A DNA stretch of 64,000 nt, taken from Bacteroidales bacterium (lineage in GTDB: Bacteria; Bacteroidota; Bacteroidia; Bacteroidales; UBA932). A program made the translations under genes and the position numbers. The DNA is taken from the NCBI GenBank assembly GCA_024401825.1, contig JAKSKF010000004.1:1-64000 (forward strand), written 5' to 3'. Positions within the stretch are counted from its first letter, which is position 1; each line of letters opens with the position of its first letter. Positions 8,820 through 19,257 of this stretch are shown here, piece by piece. A model generated the notes under the pieces. That model did no database searches and was not told the origin of the DNA. It saw only the letters and a list, made by a program, of their open reading frames with translations.

Positions 8820-9729
8820 TGTTCAGTTTCTTTTTAATTCCCGTTTTTATCTCTTCGAACCCTTCTCCGTAAACTGCGGAGGTCTTTGACACGCTCATAA
8901 AGGCCCTTGAGTCGATTTCCTTGACGAACTTCTCTATTTCCTTCAGCTGCCTGCGGCGAACCAACACAAGAAGCACTTTCTTATCCTTGCCCGTGTACCA
9001 CCCCGTGGCGTTTATAACTGTCACGCCGCGGTCCAGAGTCTTGTTTATGTATTCCGCTATCTCCTCGTATTTCTCTGAGAACACCAGCAGCTTGACGGTT
9101 GACTGCCGGCCCAGCATCATCAGGTCCAGGGCCATCGAGAAGGTGAACATCATTATGTAACCGTAAATCATATCGGAAAACGACTTTCCCGGCACGAACA
9201 GTATGCAGGCGATGATAATCGCATCGACATAGAGAAACAGCTTGCCCGGGGTGATTGGCCAGTACTTGTTCACTGCCAGCGCCACAATGTCCGTACCTCC
9301 CGTACTGCCTCCGTGATTGAAGATTATCATAATGCCCAACGACTCGAGCAATCCCCCTATCAAGGGTATCAGAACCCTCTCCGGAATGTAAAGGAAGTTG
9401 CCGTCAACGGCCTGCCAGGCAGGCATCCTGCTCCACAGTTCCAACAGGACGGAAGATATGATGACACAGAAGACAGTTCTGACGCCGAAACCCTTCCCCA
9501 GCACGGCGAAACCGGCAAGAAGCAGGATGGCATTGATTACCGCATACGACACGGAGGCCGGGATTTTGCCGGCAGATATAAACTGGATGATGGCGGACAT
9601 ACCCGTCACGCCGCCGGCCGACATTCCGTTTGGAATCACGAAGAGTCCCCAGGCCATGGTGAATATCACCGCGCCGAACAACATTGCGACATAGTCATAG
9701 AGGATTTTCAGGAATCTGTCCGTTTTCAT
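8809..9729 (-). CDS. YitT family membrane protein (copy 1)
   Basis: 306 residues with the same layout as its downstream neighbour: hydrophobic YitT domain ([39 protein letters not shown]) and a C-terminal DUF2179 domain ([18 protein letters not shown]). The shared GG(S/T)GGTDI block shows that the two are paralogues, though clearly diverged. It overlaps the leuS stop by 4 bp, so it depends on leuS transcription and translation. Confidence 0.9.
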   Translation of the reverse strand: MKTDRFLKILYDYVAMLFGAVIFTMAWGLFVIPNGMSAGGVTGMSAIIQFISAGKIPASVSYAVINAILLLAGFAVLGKGFGVRTVFCVIISSVLLELWSRMPAWQAVDGNFLYIPERVLIPLIGGLLESLGIMIIFNHGGSTGGTDIVALAVNKYWPITPGKLFLYVDAIIIACILFVPGKSFSDMIYGYIMMFTFSMALDLMMLGRQSTVKLLVFSEKYEEIAEYINKTLDRGVTVINATGWYTGKDKKVLLVLVRRRQLKEIEKFVKEIDSRAFMSVSKTSAVYGEGFEEIKTGIKKKLNNGN

Positions 9730-12458
9730 TTCACAACAACGTTTACAATTCTTCCGCTCACCACAATCACCTTGACCACATTGAGTCCTTCAGTCCATTT
9801 GGCCGTCAGGGGATGCGCCCTCACGACTGACTCGACCTCAGAGGGCGACGCGCTCCTGGGCATTTCCACGGTGAATCTCATCTTGCCGTTGAACTGGACA
9901 GGATATGTCACGTTGTCCTCGGCCGCCAGAGCGGGTATGAACTCGGGGAAAGAGGCGCCGCTGACGCTGTCCGTATGCCCCAGATTGTGCCACAGTTCCT
10001 CTGCCATATGGGGAGCGAAGGGACTCAGGAGAACGGTGAGAGGTTCAAGAATCTCCCTCTTGTTACACTTGAGTTCCACCAGTTCGTTGAGCGCAATCAT
10101 AAATGCGCTGATAGTCGTATTGTAGGAGAACGCCTCTATGTCCTGCTGCTCCTTCCCGATGAGTTTGTGAAGCGTCTTCAGTTCTTCCGGGCCCGCCTTT
10201 CCGTCAGTGACCAGCCAAGTGTCCCTGTCCCAGAACAGATGCCAGAACTTGCGCAGGAACCTGTTGACGCCGTCGATTCCCTTCGTATCCCAGGGTTTGC
10301 TCTGTTCCACGGGTCCAAGGAACATCTCATAAAGCCTGAGGGTGTCGGCGCCGTACCGGTCGCAGATGTCGTCGGGATTGACGACGTTGAACATACTCTT
10401 GCTCATTTTCTCCACGGCCCATCCGCAGACGTACTCCCCGTTCTCAAGTTCGAAGTCGGCGTCGGCATATTCCGGTCTCCAGGCCTTGAAGGCCTCAATA
10501 TCCAGACGGTCGTTGCGTACGAGTGAGATGTCGACGTGGATTTCAGTGGTCTCATACCTGTCCTTCAAACCTGCCGAAACAAATGTGTTGGTTCCCACCT
10601 TGCGGTAAACGAAATTGGACCTTCCCTGAATCATACCCTGATTCACGAGCTTGCGGAAGGGTTCGTCCTCGCAGACATAGCCGAGGTCATAGAGGAACTT
10701 GTTCCAGAACCTCGAGTAGATGAGATGTCCCGTTGCGTGTTCCGTTCCCCCGACATAGAGGTCCACGCTGCGCCAGTATCCGTTTGCCTGTCCGGATGTC
10801 AGGGCTTCGTCGTTACGGGGGTCCATATATCTCAGATAATATGCGCTGGAGCCCGCGAAACCGGGCATCGTGTTCTTCTCAAGAGGATAACCGCAATAGG
10901 TCCAGTCCTTCGCTCTTGCAAGGGGAGGTTCGCCTCCCTGCGCCTTGAACTCGTCAATCTGAGGCAGTTTCAGGGGAAGTTCAGACTCCGGAACGGGCAT
11001 AGGGATGCCGTCTTTGTAGTAGATGGGGAAAGGTTCGCCCCAGTAGCGCTGGCGGGAGAAGATGGCGTCACGCAGACGGTAGTTTGTCTTGCGTCTTCCC
11101 AATCCCTTCTCTTCCACATAGTCCTTGGCGGCTTCTATCGCATCCTTTACGTCCATTCCGTCGAGAAATCCGGAATTGCACATCTTTCCCTCCTTGGCAT
11201 CGAAGCTCTGTTCGCTGACGTCGCAGCCCTCTATGATGGGGATTATCGGCAGATTGAACTTTTTTGCGAACGCATAGTCCCTGCTGTCGTGCGCCGGCAC
11301 CGCCATTATCGCCCCCGTACCGTATCCCGAAAGGACGTACTCAGATATCCACACGGGAATCCTTTCCCCGGTCAGAGGATTGATTCCGTAGGCACCGCTG
11401 AAAACGCCCGTGACGTTCCTTGTCTGGGCCATTCTCTCCCTCTCGGTCTTTTTCTTCACTTCATCCAGATATTCCTCCACCTCCTTGCGCCGGTCGTCGG
11501 CCGTAAGAAGGGGCACAAGTTCACTTTCCGGAGCCAGAACCATAAAGGTCACGCCGAATACGGTGTCAACCCTGGTCGTGAAAATGGTCACGGGTACGGT
11601 TCTGCCGTCACATTCCGTATTGAACACGACCTCCGTTCCCTGCGACTTGCCTATCCAGTTGCGCTGCATGTCCTTGAGGGAATCAGTCCAGTCCAGACCT
11701 TCCAGACCGGAAAGCAATCTCTCCGCATAGGCCGACACGCGCAACTGCCACTGCGTCATCTTCTTCTGTTCGACCGGATACCCTCCGCGCACGCTGAGTC
11801 CGTCCTTGACTTCATCGTTCGCCAGCACCGTTCCCAGGCCTTCGCACCAGTTGACGGAAGTCTCGCCCTGGTAGGCAATCCTGTATCGCATAAGAATGTC
11901 GGACTTCTCCTTTTCCGAAGACTCGGCCCACTGCTTCGCGCTGACATCACCGTAGCCTTCCGTCTCCAGCTTCTTCACGAGTTCGCCGATTGGACGGGCC
12001 TTGTCGAGGGCGGGGTCATACCAACTTCCGAACATCTTCAGGAATGCCCACTGCGTCCATTTGTAATATGCGGGGTCACAGGTGCGGACTTCCCTGTCCC
12101 AGTCGAAGGAGAAACCTATCCTGTCAAGCTGCTGACGATATCTGGCAACGTTTTTCCGGGTTGTAACCTCCGGATGCTGGCCGGTCTGGATGGCATACTG
12201 CTCCGCGGGAAGTCCGAAGGCGTCGTACCCCATCGGGTGAAGCACGTTGAAACCCTTGAGTCTCTTGTACCTTGCGAAGATATCGGACGCGATGTATCCC
12301 AGGGGATGCCCCACGTGAAGTCCCGCGCCTGAAGGGTAGGGAAACATATCCAGCACGTAGAACTTCGGCCTGGAAGCGTCAACCTCGGCCCGGAAAGTCT
12401 TGTTGGCCGCCCAATATGCCTGCCACTTGCTTTCTATGCTCTTGAAATCGTAATCCAT
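9726..12458 (-). CDS. leuS: Leucyl-tRNA synthetase
   Basis: Charges tRNA-Leu with leucine in the cytosol. 910 residues, the usual class I LeuRS length. Seen: the ATP-binding HIGH-type motif HVGH within [17 protein letters not shown], an editing (CP1) domain in the middle, and KMSKS at about residues 684-688. It lies 6 bp after the M28-like/TonB gene and overlaps the YitT copy 1 start by 4 bp, so a four-gene transcript is likely. Confidence 0.97.
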   Translation of the reverse strand: MDYDFKSIESKWQAYWAANKTFRAEVDASRPKFYVLDMFPYPSGAGLHVGHPLGYIASDIFARYKRLKGFNVLHPMGYDAFGLPAEQYAIQTGQHPEVTTRKNVARYRQQLDRIGFSFDWDREVRTCDPAYYKWTQWAFLKMFGSWYDPALDKARPIGELVKKLETEGYGDVSAKQWAESSEKEKSDILMRYRIAYQGETSVNWCEGLGTVLANDEVKDGLSVRGGYPVEQKKMTQWQLRVSAYAERLLSGLEGLDWTDSLKDMQRNWIGKSQGTEVVFNTECDGRTVPVTIFTTRVDTVFGVTFMVLAPESELVPLLTADDRRKEVEEYLDEVKKKTERERMAQTRNVTGVFSGAYGINPLTGERIPVWISEYVLSGYGTGAIMAVPAHDSRDYAFAKKFNLPIIPIIEGCDVSEQSFDAKEGKMCNSGFLDGMDVKDAIEAAKDYVEEKGLGRRKTNYRLRDAIFSRQRYWGEPFPIYYKDGIPMPVPESELPLKLPQIDEFKAQGGEPPLARAKDWTYCGYPLEKNTMPGFAGSSAYYLRYMDPRNDEALTSGQANGYWRSVDLYVGGTEHATGHLIYSRFWNKFLYDLGYVCEDEPFRKLVNQGMIQGRSNFVYRKVGTNTFVSAGLKDRYETTEIHVDISLVRNDRLDIEAFKAWRPEYADADFELENGEYVCGWAVEKMSKSMFNVVNPDDICDRYGADTLRLYEMFLGPVEQSKPWDTKGIDGVNRFLRKFWHLFWDRDTWLVTDGKAGPEELKTLHKLIGKEQQDIEAFSYNTTISAFMIALNELVELKCNKREILEPLTVLLSPFAPHMAEELWHNLGHTDSVSGASFPEFIPALAAEDNVTYPVQFNGKMRFTVEMPRSASPSEVESVVRAHPLTAKWTEGLNVVKVIVVSGRIVNVVVK

Positions 12459-12464
12459 ACAGCT

Positions 12465-13793
12465 TTATTTTCGTTTTTTCAATTTGAATTCCACATACAG
12501 ACTGATTTCCGACTTCACCTTCTGTCCGCGCACCTTGCCCGGTTTCCAGTCCGGAGAAGCGCTCACCACCCTGACGGCCTCGTCGTCAAGCAGAGGGTCC
12601 ACGCCTCTCAGCACCTTCACGTCGGTCATCTTTCCCTTTTCGTCTATGATGAAGTCCACCAGAACCCTGCCCTGTATGCCGTCGCGCACGGCCTGCTCCG
12701 GATAGCGGAGATAAGTGTACACCCACTTCAGCAGGAAGGACGTCGGCTCCGGCGAGCCCAGGAACATAGGAGGGGTGTCGCACTCCGAATAAGGATAGAC
12801 CTTACCGGCAGCGTCCTGTTTCCGTCGCAGTTCCCTGCTCTGGTTGAAAACGGGTTTGGGTCCGTTGCACAGAGCCAGGGTGTAGTTGAAAATGTATTCC
12901 AGTTCCCTGTCCATGGATTGATAGTCCACAGTGGAAGGAGTGTCCCTGGGAGTGTTGAACTCGGGACTCAGGCCGCTGGTGAACAATATGGAGGGGATTT
13001 CCCTGTCGTAGAAAGCCCTGTGGTCAGAGGGAAACGGTTCCCTGCTGACAATCTCCGGGCTGACGGGCTGCAGCGTCCTGTCAAGTTTCTGGACTATGTT
13101 GTTGAGGTCCTGGTTGGACGAACTGTAAGCGAAGAAGCCCGCGTATCCGGCTCCAAGCGCGTCAAGGTTCACCATCGCGTCGATGTTCGGAGTGGAATTG
13201 AAGGAGCGGTTGAGAAAATACCAGGAACCGGTGTTGGAGTCGAGCGAAGAGCCGAAGGCGATGAGAATCACGGACCTTCTGAGAATCACGGAGTTGGTCT
13301 GGAGGCGTTTTGCCAGTTCCAGCAGCAGGGCGAGCCCGGAAGCGTTGCCGTTGGCTCCGTAGTATATCTGTTCCCGCACCTCTCCGTCCACAGTCAGGGA
13401 GTTCACGCCGAGATTGTCCAACCTGGCCCCTATGACTATATACCGGTCCCTGAGTTCACGGTCATATCCGGGGATGATTCCCGCGACGTTCCTTGAGATG
13501 AGGGTATCCCCTTCCTCCGATACGGCTCCGAACAGGTCCTCCCCTTTTTCATAAAGCGGATTCAACCCGTATTCGGCAAGTTTGGAGGCTACGTAGGCGG
13601 CGGCTTCCCTTTCACCCTCTGAGCCGGCTTTTCTCCCCTCCATCGCGGCGGAAGAAAGATACTCGACGTGAGCGCGCATCGCAGTGGCGACAGGGCTTTC
13701 TTCCAGCGAGGCAAGGGCGGAATCAACAAACTGAGCGTGAGCCAAAACGCACGCCAGCAGCGTTGAAACCAACAAAAAACATCTTTTTGCCAT
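12465..13793 (-). CDS. Secreted M28 peptidase-like protein with lost metal ligands, fused to a TonB C-terminal domain
   Basis: 442 residues with a signal peptide (residues 1-20, cut after AHA). Residues ~35-300 follow the M28 aminopeptidase fold closely, but most metal positions differ: GARLD where GAHxD is expected (Arg124 for His), GANGNASG for GADDNASG (Asn148/Gly149), and AFGSSLD for AF-GEE (Ser183/Leu184). Only Asp211 (NLDALG) and His258 (SDHRAF) remain. Residues ~350-440 are a TonB_C domain (YPEQAVRDGIQGRVLVDF, DEAVRVVSASPDWKPG). It is therefore probably a non-catalytic periplasmic protein. The ATG at 13793 precedes the signal peptide; an in-frame extension to 13850 would overlap phoH. 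First gene of the leuS operon. Confidence 0.85.
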   Translation of the reverse strand: MAKRCFLLVSTLLACVLAHAQFVDSALASLEESPVATAMRAHVEYLSSAAMEGRKAGSEGEREAAAYVASKLAEYGLNPLYEKGEDLFGAVSEEGDTLISRNVAGIIPGYDRELRDRYIVIGARLDNLGVNSLTVDGEVREQIYYGANGNASGLALLLELAKRLQTNSVILRRSVILIAFGSSLDSNTGSWYFLNRSFNSTPNIDAMVNLDALGAGYAGFFAYSSSNQDLNNIVQKLDRTLQPVSPEIVSREPFPSDHRAFYDREIPSILFTSGLSPEFNTPRDTPSTVDYQSMDRELEYIFNYTLALCNGPKPVFNQSRELRRKQDAAGKVYPYSECDTPPMFLGSPEPTSFLLKWVYTYLRYPEQAVRDGIQGRVLVDFIIDEKGKMTDVKVLRGVDPLLDDEAVRVVSASPDWKPGKVRGQKVKSEISLYVEFKLKKRK

Positions 13794-13799
13794 ATTCTG

Positions 13800-13807
13800 C
13801 AAATTTA
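13800..13807 (-). promoter_or_regulatory. -7 box for the M28-like/TonB gene
   Basis: The minus strand reads TAAATTTG, with TTG (minus strand, 13828-13830) 20 bp upstream. Only 6 nt separate the box from the ATG at 13793, suggesting a leaderless mRNA. Its -33 element lies on top of the phoH start region. Confidence 0.7.
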
Positions 13808-13819
13808 AGAAAATTAGAG

Positions 13820-13827
13820 TATTTTTG
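13820..13827 (+). promoter_or_regulatory. -7 box for phoH
   Basis: TATTTTTG, 6 nt before the ATG at 13834, again implying a leaderless transcript. A near-match CTG (13797-13799) lies 20 bp upstream. A TTG inside this box (13825) is in frame but is not a credible start codon. Confidence 0.65.
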
Positions 13828-13833
13828 CAATCG

Positions 13834-14775
13834 ATGAAAACCACGCTCAAACTTCAGGCCACCGACCCCATAGAAATCTATGGCACAGGAAACAGAATAC
13901 TGGAAGAATTCTGCAGTTATTTCCCGGGATTGAAAGTAGTCGCGCGGGGGACGGACATAATCCTTGACGGCAAGCAAAGTCAGATTCAGGAGTTCGAGCA
14001 GAAATTCACGGAGCTGGTGGAGAGACGCCACTCCAAGCCCAGTCTCACGCCATATGACGTCGAGGACATATTCTGCGGGACCGGCTCCGGCTCCAACTTC
14101 CGTCTGAACGGCGAGGAAATCATAGTCCACAGCACCGACGGCAAGCCCATCAGGGCAAGAAACCTCAAACAGCAGGAAATGGTCAGGGCATACTTCGACA
14201 ACGACCTGGTCTTCGCTCTCGGGCCCGCGGGCACCGGCAAGACCTACATCGCCATCGCCCTGGCGGTAAGAGCCCTGAAGAACAGGGAAATAAGGAGAAT
14301 CATACTCACCCGGCCGGCAGTCGAAGCCGGAGAGAGACTGGGTTTTCTGCCGGGCGACCTGAAAGACAAGCTCGACCCCTACCTCCAACCTCTGTACGAC
14401 GCGCTGGGAGATATGATTCCCTCCAGAAAACTCCAGGACTTCATAGCCGACGGCACCATCCAGATTGCACCTCTGGCCTATATGCGCGGGCGTACCCTGG
14501 ATAGGGCCTGCGTGATTCTCGACGAGGCGCAGAACACCAACATAGGGCAGCTCAAGATGTTCCTGACACGAATGGGCAGCGAAGCCAAGTTCATAGTGAC
14601 GGGGGACGCCTCCCAGGTAGACCTTCCCCGCAGGGAGGATTCCGGCCTGTTGCGCGGAGTCAGGATGCTTGAAAAAATCAAGGGCATCGCTACAATCGTC
14701 TTCAGTTCGGAAGACATTGTGCGACACCCTCTTGTCTCAAAAATCGTCAGAGCCTTCGAAGAGGCCTCGGATTAG
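13834..14775 (+). CDS. phoH: PhoH family P-loop ATPase
   Basis: 313 residues. An N-terminal ~95-residue KH-like region precedes a PhoH ATPase with Walker A GPAGTGKT (130-137), the RPAVEAGERLGFLPGD block, and Walker B VILDEAQN. Members of this group (PhoH-like/YbeZ) are linked to RNA handling and ribosome quality control; often ybeY is adjacent, but it is not here. Divergent from the M28-like gene with only 40 bp between starts. Its 3' end overlaps the convergent TPR gene by 4 bp. Confidence 0.93.
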   Translation: MKTTLKLQATDPIEIYGTGNRILEEFCSYFPGLKVVARGTDIILDGKQSQIQEFEQKFTELVERRHSKPSLTPYDVEDIFCGTGSGSNFRLNGEEIIVHSTDGKPIRARNLKQQEMVRAYFDNDLVFALGPAGTGKTYIAIALAVRALKNREIRRIILTRPAVEAGERLGFLPGDLKDKLDPYLQPLYDALGDMIPSRKLQDFIADGTIQIAPLAYMRGRTLDRACVILDEAQNTNIGQLKMFLTRMGSEAKFIVTGDASQVDLPRREDSGLLRGVRMLEKIKGIATIVFSSEDIVRHPLVSKIVRAFEEASD

Positions 14776-16094
14776 TTGTTTTCCACGAAAGCCTTGTATT
14801 CGTCGTAGATGGCCTGATACTTCTCCTCCGCGCGGAGCTTGAAGGCGAGGTCCTTGACAAGCCTTGCCAGTTCCTTCTTCGTCGCCAGGTCCCCGCAGGC
14901 GCCGAATGCCTTTGAGAGAGCCTCTACCTGACCCTTCACGTTTTCATTGAACTCCACTACGATGGCCTCGTACTTGGCATTGTCCATCTCTGTGTTTGCG
15001 CGCTCAAGCAGTTCGTTTCCGACAGCTTCGAGCACGGTAGCCTCACCGTAGAATCCCCACCAGTATGTAGGGTCCACCTTCTGGCACTCACGGAATGTAT
15101 TGACAGCCTCGTCATATTCCTTCATCTTGAGATAGATGTTTCCCTTGGCAAAGAAAGGATAGGGGTCGGTGGGACGCATAGCCTGAACCTTGTCTATGAG
15201 GGCGAGCACTTCCTTGGGGTCTTTTCCAAGGTTGCTGTATGCGTCGATGAGCAGAGTGGGGATGTCCTTGCTCTCGGGATTGATTTCATAACCGCGCTGG
15301 AGAACGGCGAGAGCGTCATCGTAACGCTTCTGTCCGGAATACAGGTAGTAGAGGTTGATGAACACTCCGTCTTCGGTTCCGTAATATCCCATATCGATGC
15401 ACTTCTCGTAGAGGCTTGCAGTCCTCAGAGTGTCCTTTGCCGCACCGGATGCGATGGCAGCGTTGAACAGATAGCTGACTCCCGTCTCAAGAATATTGGG
15501 GTCGGTTGACATTCTGGAAACGGTGAACACCTTCTCGAAGAACTCGGATGACTTCACGGGCTGGTCCAGATAGTATGCGTTGCTGGCCTCTCCGTCAATC
15601 ATATCCACAAGTCTCGCCAGAGTCTCCTCTATGTTCTTGGACTTCTTGCCGTCCTTGTCGAGCTCCTTAGCCTTTGCAATTGCCTCGGCGGCCTTGTCAA
15701 GAGCATTCTCGACTGCAGGCTTGGTAATCTCTATGACCTGCAGGACGCCTTCCTGCGAATAGTAGAGATTCACAGCGGAGAAAACTTCCTTGGAGCAGGG
15801 AGCGCCCATTATGGTGGCATCCTCCGTCCTGGAAGGGGTCATTCCCCTGAGGAAAAGACCGGTTTCGGTTCTGGATGCGCCTCTTCTCAACTGGCCGAAC
15901 GGAGCAGAGTAGGCATCTATGAGAGTGCCTGCAAGCTTTATCCAGGTGTCGGGTTTGTCAGCCTTCTTGGGATTGGCAGCGGCTTCCTGTGCCTTTTCGA
16001 CATCCTTGACGACCTTTTCGAAGTTGCTTCCGTCCTGCGCGAATGCGGTATGCAGCATAGCTATGGCTGCGATGACTGTAAGTACCTTTTTCAT
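14772..16094 (-). CDS. Secreted tetratricopeptide-repeat protein
   Basis: 440 residues with a signal peptide (KKVLTVIAAIAMLHTAFAQ). The second half carries several TPR-like helical pairs (for example KRYDDALAVLQRGYEINPES, DPYPFFAKGNIYLKMKEYDE, EAVNTFRECQKVDPTYWWG). Such proteins act as protein-interaction scaffolds in the periplasm or at the outer membrane. No enzymatic motif is visible. It lies 25 bp downstream of gyrA on the same strand and may be read from the gyrA promoter, though the two functions look unrelated. Confidence 0.8.
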   Translation of the reverse strand: MKKVLTVIAAIAMLHTAFAQDGSNFEKVVKDVEKAQEAAANPKKADKPDTWIKLAGTLIDAYSAPFGQLRRGASRTETGLFLRGMTPSRTEDATIMGAPCSKEVFSAVNLYYSQEGVLQVIEITKPAVENALDKAAEAIAKAKELDKDGKKSKNIEETLARLVDMIDGEASNAYYLDQPVKSSEFFEKVFTVSRMSTDPNILETGVSYLFNAAIASGAAKDTLRTASLYEKCIDMGYYGTEDGVFINLYYLYSGQKRYDDALAVLQRGYEINPESKDIPTLLIDAYSNLGKDPKEVLALIDKVQAMRPTDPYPFFAKGNIYLKMKEYDEAVNTFRECQKVDPTYWWGFYGEATVLEAVGNELLERANTEMDNAKYEAIVVEFNENVKGQVEALSKAFGACGDLATKKELARLVKDLAFKLRAEEKYQAIYDEYKAFVENN

Positions 16095-16119
16095 AACAGA
16101 TATTGATTATTGTTTGTTG

Positions 16120-18654
16120 TTATTCCTGTTGTCCTGTGTTTTCCTCGGGGGCCGCTTCCGTCTCCGTGTCCGTCTCCGGGACGTCCTCACTGTGAGCCAC
16201 CACGGATACTGCGGCTATCCTGTCGGATTCCTTGATGTTTATCAGCTTGACACCCTGCGTGGCGCGTCCCGCAACCCTGATGGTTTCGACCGGCATCCTG
16301 ATGGTGAGTCCGGACTGGTTGATAATCATAAGGTCCTCCTCGGGAGTCACGTTCTTGATTGCAACCACGAATCCGGTCTTGTCAGTGATGTTCAGAGTCT
16401 TGACGCCCTTGCTTCCGCGCGCCGTGAGCCTGTAGTCCTCAGGGTCGGAACGCTTGCCGAATCCGTGTTCGCTGACAACGAGCACGGTATGGTTCGAAGC
16501 ATCTTCCGAATGGGAATCATATGTGATGACACCAACCACCTCATCATTTTCTGCAAGGTTGATGCCACGCACGCCGGAAGCGCTTCTGCCGAGAGCCCTG
16601 AGGTCTTTCTCCTCAAAGCGGACACAGCGTCCGTCGTGGGCCGCAATCATAATCTGCTCGCTTCCGTTGGTGAGCACCGCATCCAGCAGCGCATCACCCT
16701 CGCGGATGGTGAGCGCTATGATTCCCTTGTTGCGGCTGCGCTTGTTGGAATACTCGGTGAGAGTCGTCTTCTTTATGATGCCCTTTCTGCTCACCAGAGT
16801 CACGAAGTGGGAATCCGTGTATGCGGCGTCCTCTATGGACTTGGCATTCAGGTAGGTCACTATGCTGTCGTCAGCGTCTATCGAGAGCATGTTCTGCACT
16901 GCGCGGCCCTTCGATGCGCGGGTTCCTTCCGGAAGCTCGTACACCTTGAGACGGTAGCACAGTCCCTTGCGCGTGAAGAACAGCATCGTGGAGTGCATAT
17001 TCGCCACATATATATGCTCTATGAAGTCCTCGTCGCGGGTGGCGCTGCCCTTCATTCCGACTCCGCCCCTGTTCTGGGTCTTGAATTCGGTGAGGGCCGT
17101 GCGCTTGACGTATCCGAGATGGGAGATTGTTATCACCACGTCGTCGTCCGCATAGAAATCTTCAGGATTGAATTCCTCGGCGGAAAGAGTGATTTCCGTG
17201 CGGCGGGGGTCTCCGTACTTGTTCTTGATTTCGATGCATTCCTGCTTGACGATATTGAGCTGTTCGGCTTCGCTTGCGAGAATTTCCTGGCAGCGGGCGA
17301 TGAACTTCTCAAGTTCCTCGTATTCGGTCTGAAGTTTCTCCTTCTCCAGTCCGGTGAGCTGGCGCAGGCGCATCTCCACAATTGCGGCGGCCTGGATTTC
17401 GGTAAAGCCGAAGCGCTCCTGGAGTTCAGCCTTCGCGTCGTCCACCGTGGCGGACTTCTTGATTATGGCTATTATCTCGTCGATTACGTCGATGGCGCGG
17501 ATGAGACCTTCCAGGATATGGGCCCTCTTCTGAGCCTTGTCAAGCTCGAAACGGGTGCGCCTGACTATGACCTCGTGGCGGAACTTCACGAAATTGGCTA
17601 TGAGTTCCTTGAGTGACAGCGTCCGGGGACGGCCGTCGACCAGGGCGACGTTGTTTATGGAGAAACTTGACTGGAGCGCCGTGTACTTGAACAGGGTGTT
17701 GAGCACCACGTTGGCGTTCGCATCCTTTTTCAGCGTGAACACTATACGTATTCCCTCGCGGCTGGTGAGTTCCTTGATGTCGGAGATTCCTTCTATCTTC
17801 TTGTCCCCCACCATCTCGCCGATGCGCTTTATCATCTCGGCCTTGTTCACCATATAGGGGACTTCCGTCACCACGATGGATTCCCTGCCGTTTTCAGACT
17901 CCTCTATTTCGGTCTTGGCGCGTATCACCACTCTGCCGCGACCCGTATTGTATGCGTCTATGATGCCCTGCCGGCCCATAATGATGCCGCCCGTAGGGAA
18001 ATCGGGGCCCTTGATGTGCTCCATAAGCCCCTCGGTGTCTATTTCGGGGTTGTCTATGTACGCGCATATCGCGTCACAGCATTCGGACAGGTTGTGCGGG
18101 GCCATATTCGTGGCCATACCCACGGCAATGCCTGCGGAACCGTTGAGAAGCAGGAGCGGAATCTTTGTGGGAAGCACGGTGGGCTCCATAATGGAATCGT
18201 CGAAATTGAGTTGGAAATCGACAGTATCCTTGTCCAGGTCTCCAAGCACCTCCTCAGTAAGTTTTGCAAGCTTGGCTTCAGTATATCTCATCGCGGCCAC
18301 GGGGTCGCCGTCCATCGAACCGAAGTTTCCCTGGCCGAACACCAGAGGGTAGCGCTGGTTCCAGTCCTGCGCCAGACGGGCCATCGCGTCATAGACGCTG
18401 CTGTCCCCGTGCGGGTGGAACTTACCGAGAACCTCGCCGACTATACGCGCGGATTTCTTTGTCTGGCCGCCGTATGACAGCCCCAGACCGTCCATTCCGA
18501 ACAACACTCTCCTCTGAACGGGCTTGAGTCCGTCCCTTACGTCGGGCAAGGCTCGGGACACTATGACAGACATAGAATAGTCGATGTAGGCCGAGCGCAT
18601 TTCCCGGTCTATCTCGACCGGCTCAATCAAACCGTGTACTACTTCTTCCTCCAT
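16120..18654 (-). CDS. gyrA: DNA gyrase subunit A
   Basis: Subunit A of DNA gyrase, which with GyrB introduces negative supercoils. 844 residues from the ATG at 18654; an earlier in-frame ATG at 18678 would overlap the -7 box and add a non-conserved leader. Seen: the catalytic-tyrosine region ([10 protein letters not shown]), the quinolone-region [17 protein letters not shown] with Ser and Asp at positions equivalent to E. coli 83 and 87, and a C-terminal beta-pinwheel with a GyrA-box-like segment QNRGGVG. The box and overall length favour GyrA over ParC. Confidence 0.95.
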   Translation of the reverse strand: MEEEVVHGLIEPVEIDREMRSAYIDYSMSVIVSRALPDVRDGLKPVQRRVLFGMDGLGLSYGGQTKKSARIVGEVLGKFHPHGDSSVYDAMARLAQDWNQRYPLVFGQGNFGSMDGDPVAAMRYTEAKLAKLTEEVLGDLDKDTVDFQLNFDDSIMEPTVLPTKIPLLLLNGSAGIAVGMATNMAPHNLSECCDAICAYIDNPEIDTEGLMEHIKGPDFPTGGIIMGRQGIIDAYNTGRGRVVIRAKTEIEESENGRESIVVTEVPYMVNKAEMIKRIGEMVGDKKIEGISDIKELTSREGIRIVFTLKKDANANVVLNTLFKYTALQSSFSINNVALVDGRPRTLSLKELIANFVKFRHEVIVRRTRFELDKAQKRAHILEGLIRAIDVIDEIIAIIKKSATVDDAKAELQERFGFTEIQAAAIVEMRLRQLTGLEKEKLQTEYEELEKFIARCQEILASEAEQLNIVKQECIEIKNKYGDPRRTEITLSAEEFNPEDFYADDDVVITISHLGYVKRTALTEFKTQNRGGVGMKGSATRDEDFIEHIYVANMHSTMLFFTRKGLCYRLKVYELPEGTRASKGRAVQNMLSIDADDSIVTYLNAKSIEDAAYTDSHFVTLVSRKGIIKKTTLTEYSNKRSRNKGIIALTIREGDALLDAVLTNGSEQIMIAAHDGRCVRFEEKDLRALGRSASGVRGINLAENDEVVGVITYDSHSEDASNHTVLVVSEHGFGKRSDPEDYRLTARGSKGVKTLNITDKTGFVVAIKNVTPEEDLMIINQSGLTIRMPVETIRVAGRATQGVKLINIKESDRIAAVSVVAHSEDVPETDTETEAAPEENTGQQE

Positions 18655-18679
18655 TAAAATCACTTTTTTTATTATCACG

Positions 18680-18687
18680 CAAATTTA
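18680..18687 (-). promoter_or_regulatory. -7 box for gyrA
   Basis: The minus strand reads TAAATTTG, 25 nt before the ATG at 18654. No clear TTG at -33. Confidence 0.55.
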
Positions 18688-18709
18688 ACAAAAAATCCGA
18701 TTTAATTTG

Positions 18710-18717
18710 TATTTTTG
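18710..18717 (+). promoter_or_regulatory. -7 box for the Clp N-domain gene
   Basis: TATTTTTG, 21 nt before the ATG at 18739. Divergent from the gyrA box. Confidence 0.6.
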
Positions 18718-18738
18718 TTCACTTTTTAAAACCGAAAA

Positions 18739-19245
18739 ATGCAGATTTCCGACGAGTTCAACACTATCGTGGCCTATGCGAGGGAAGAGGCGATGCGGAC
18801 GGGGTGCTACGCAATCACCCCGGACCACCTTTTCCTGGGCATCCTGAGGCATCCGGACTGCCGGGCGTCCGTCATTCTCCTCGAGAAGGGAATAGACCCG
18901 AACGCGCTCAGGAAGGATGTGGAGAGCGTGCTCTTCAGGGAAAAGAGCATTCCCTACAACGAGGAGGAGAAAGTGTCCCTGGACCGGGATTCCGCCAACG
19001 TTCTGAACAAGGCCATGTTCGAGGCCGTCAGGACCGGCTCGTCCAGCGCAGATTCCAGACATCTGCTGATGGCCATCTGCCAGACGTCAAAGTGCCGTAC
19101 GATGCACGTCCTGGCGTCTTTTGGCATAGATTATGATTCCGTCTCGTCCGGCTTCGCCCCCGTACAGGAAAAGGCCCCGGAGGAGAAGACACCGGCCAAA
19201 GTCCTGGGCACCTTCAGCGTCAAGGCGCCGGAAATCTACAGTTAA
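18739..19245 (+). CDS. Stand-alone Clp N-terminal repeat-domain protein
   Basis: 168 residues. Residues ~1-145 contain the two Clp_N repeats seen at the front of ClpA/ClpB/ClpC: FNTIVAYAREEAMRTGCYAI and DHLFLGILRHPDC, then DSANVLNKAMFEAVRTG and SSADSRHLLMAICQ. The ATPase domains are wholly absent, and a ~25-residue proline/lysine-rich tail follows. Known relatives of this type may act as adaptors or anti-adaptors for Clp ATPases; here that is inference only. It is followed after 12 bp by a secreted esterase gene. Confidence 0.85.
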   Translation: MQISDEFNTIVAYAREEAMRTGCYAITPDHLFLGILRHPDCRASVILLEKGIDPNALRKDVESVLFREKSIPYNEEEKVSLDRDSANVLNKAMFEAVRTGSSSADSRHLLMAICQTSKCRTMHVLASFGIDYDSVSSGFAPVQEKAPEEKTPAKVLGTFSVKAPEIYS

Positions 19246-19257
19246 ATCAGAAAACAA

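Noticed and set aside
10536..12332. A 598-residue antisense open frame inside leuS
   Set aside because: Shadow of leuS, with low-complexity composition and no recognisable motif or promoter.
13825..13833. An alternative TTG start of phoH
   Set aside because: The TTG lies inside the -7 box, so it could not be transcribed.
15919..17616. A 565-residue antisense frame covering the TPR gene and gyrA
   Set aside because: It crosses two real genes on the other strand and resembles no known protein.
18399..18450. Quinolone-resistance change in GyrA
   Set aside because: The [10 protein letters not shown] segment keeps Ser and Asp at the positions equivalent to E. coli 83 and 87, so no classic resistance change is visible.
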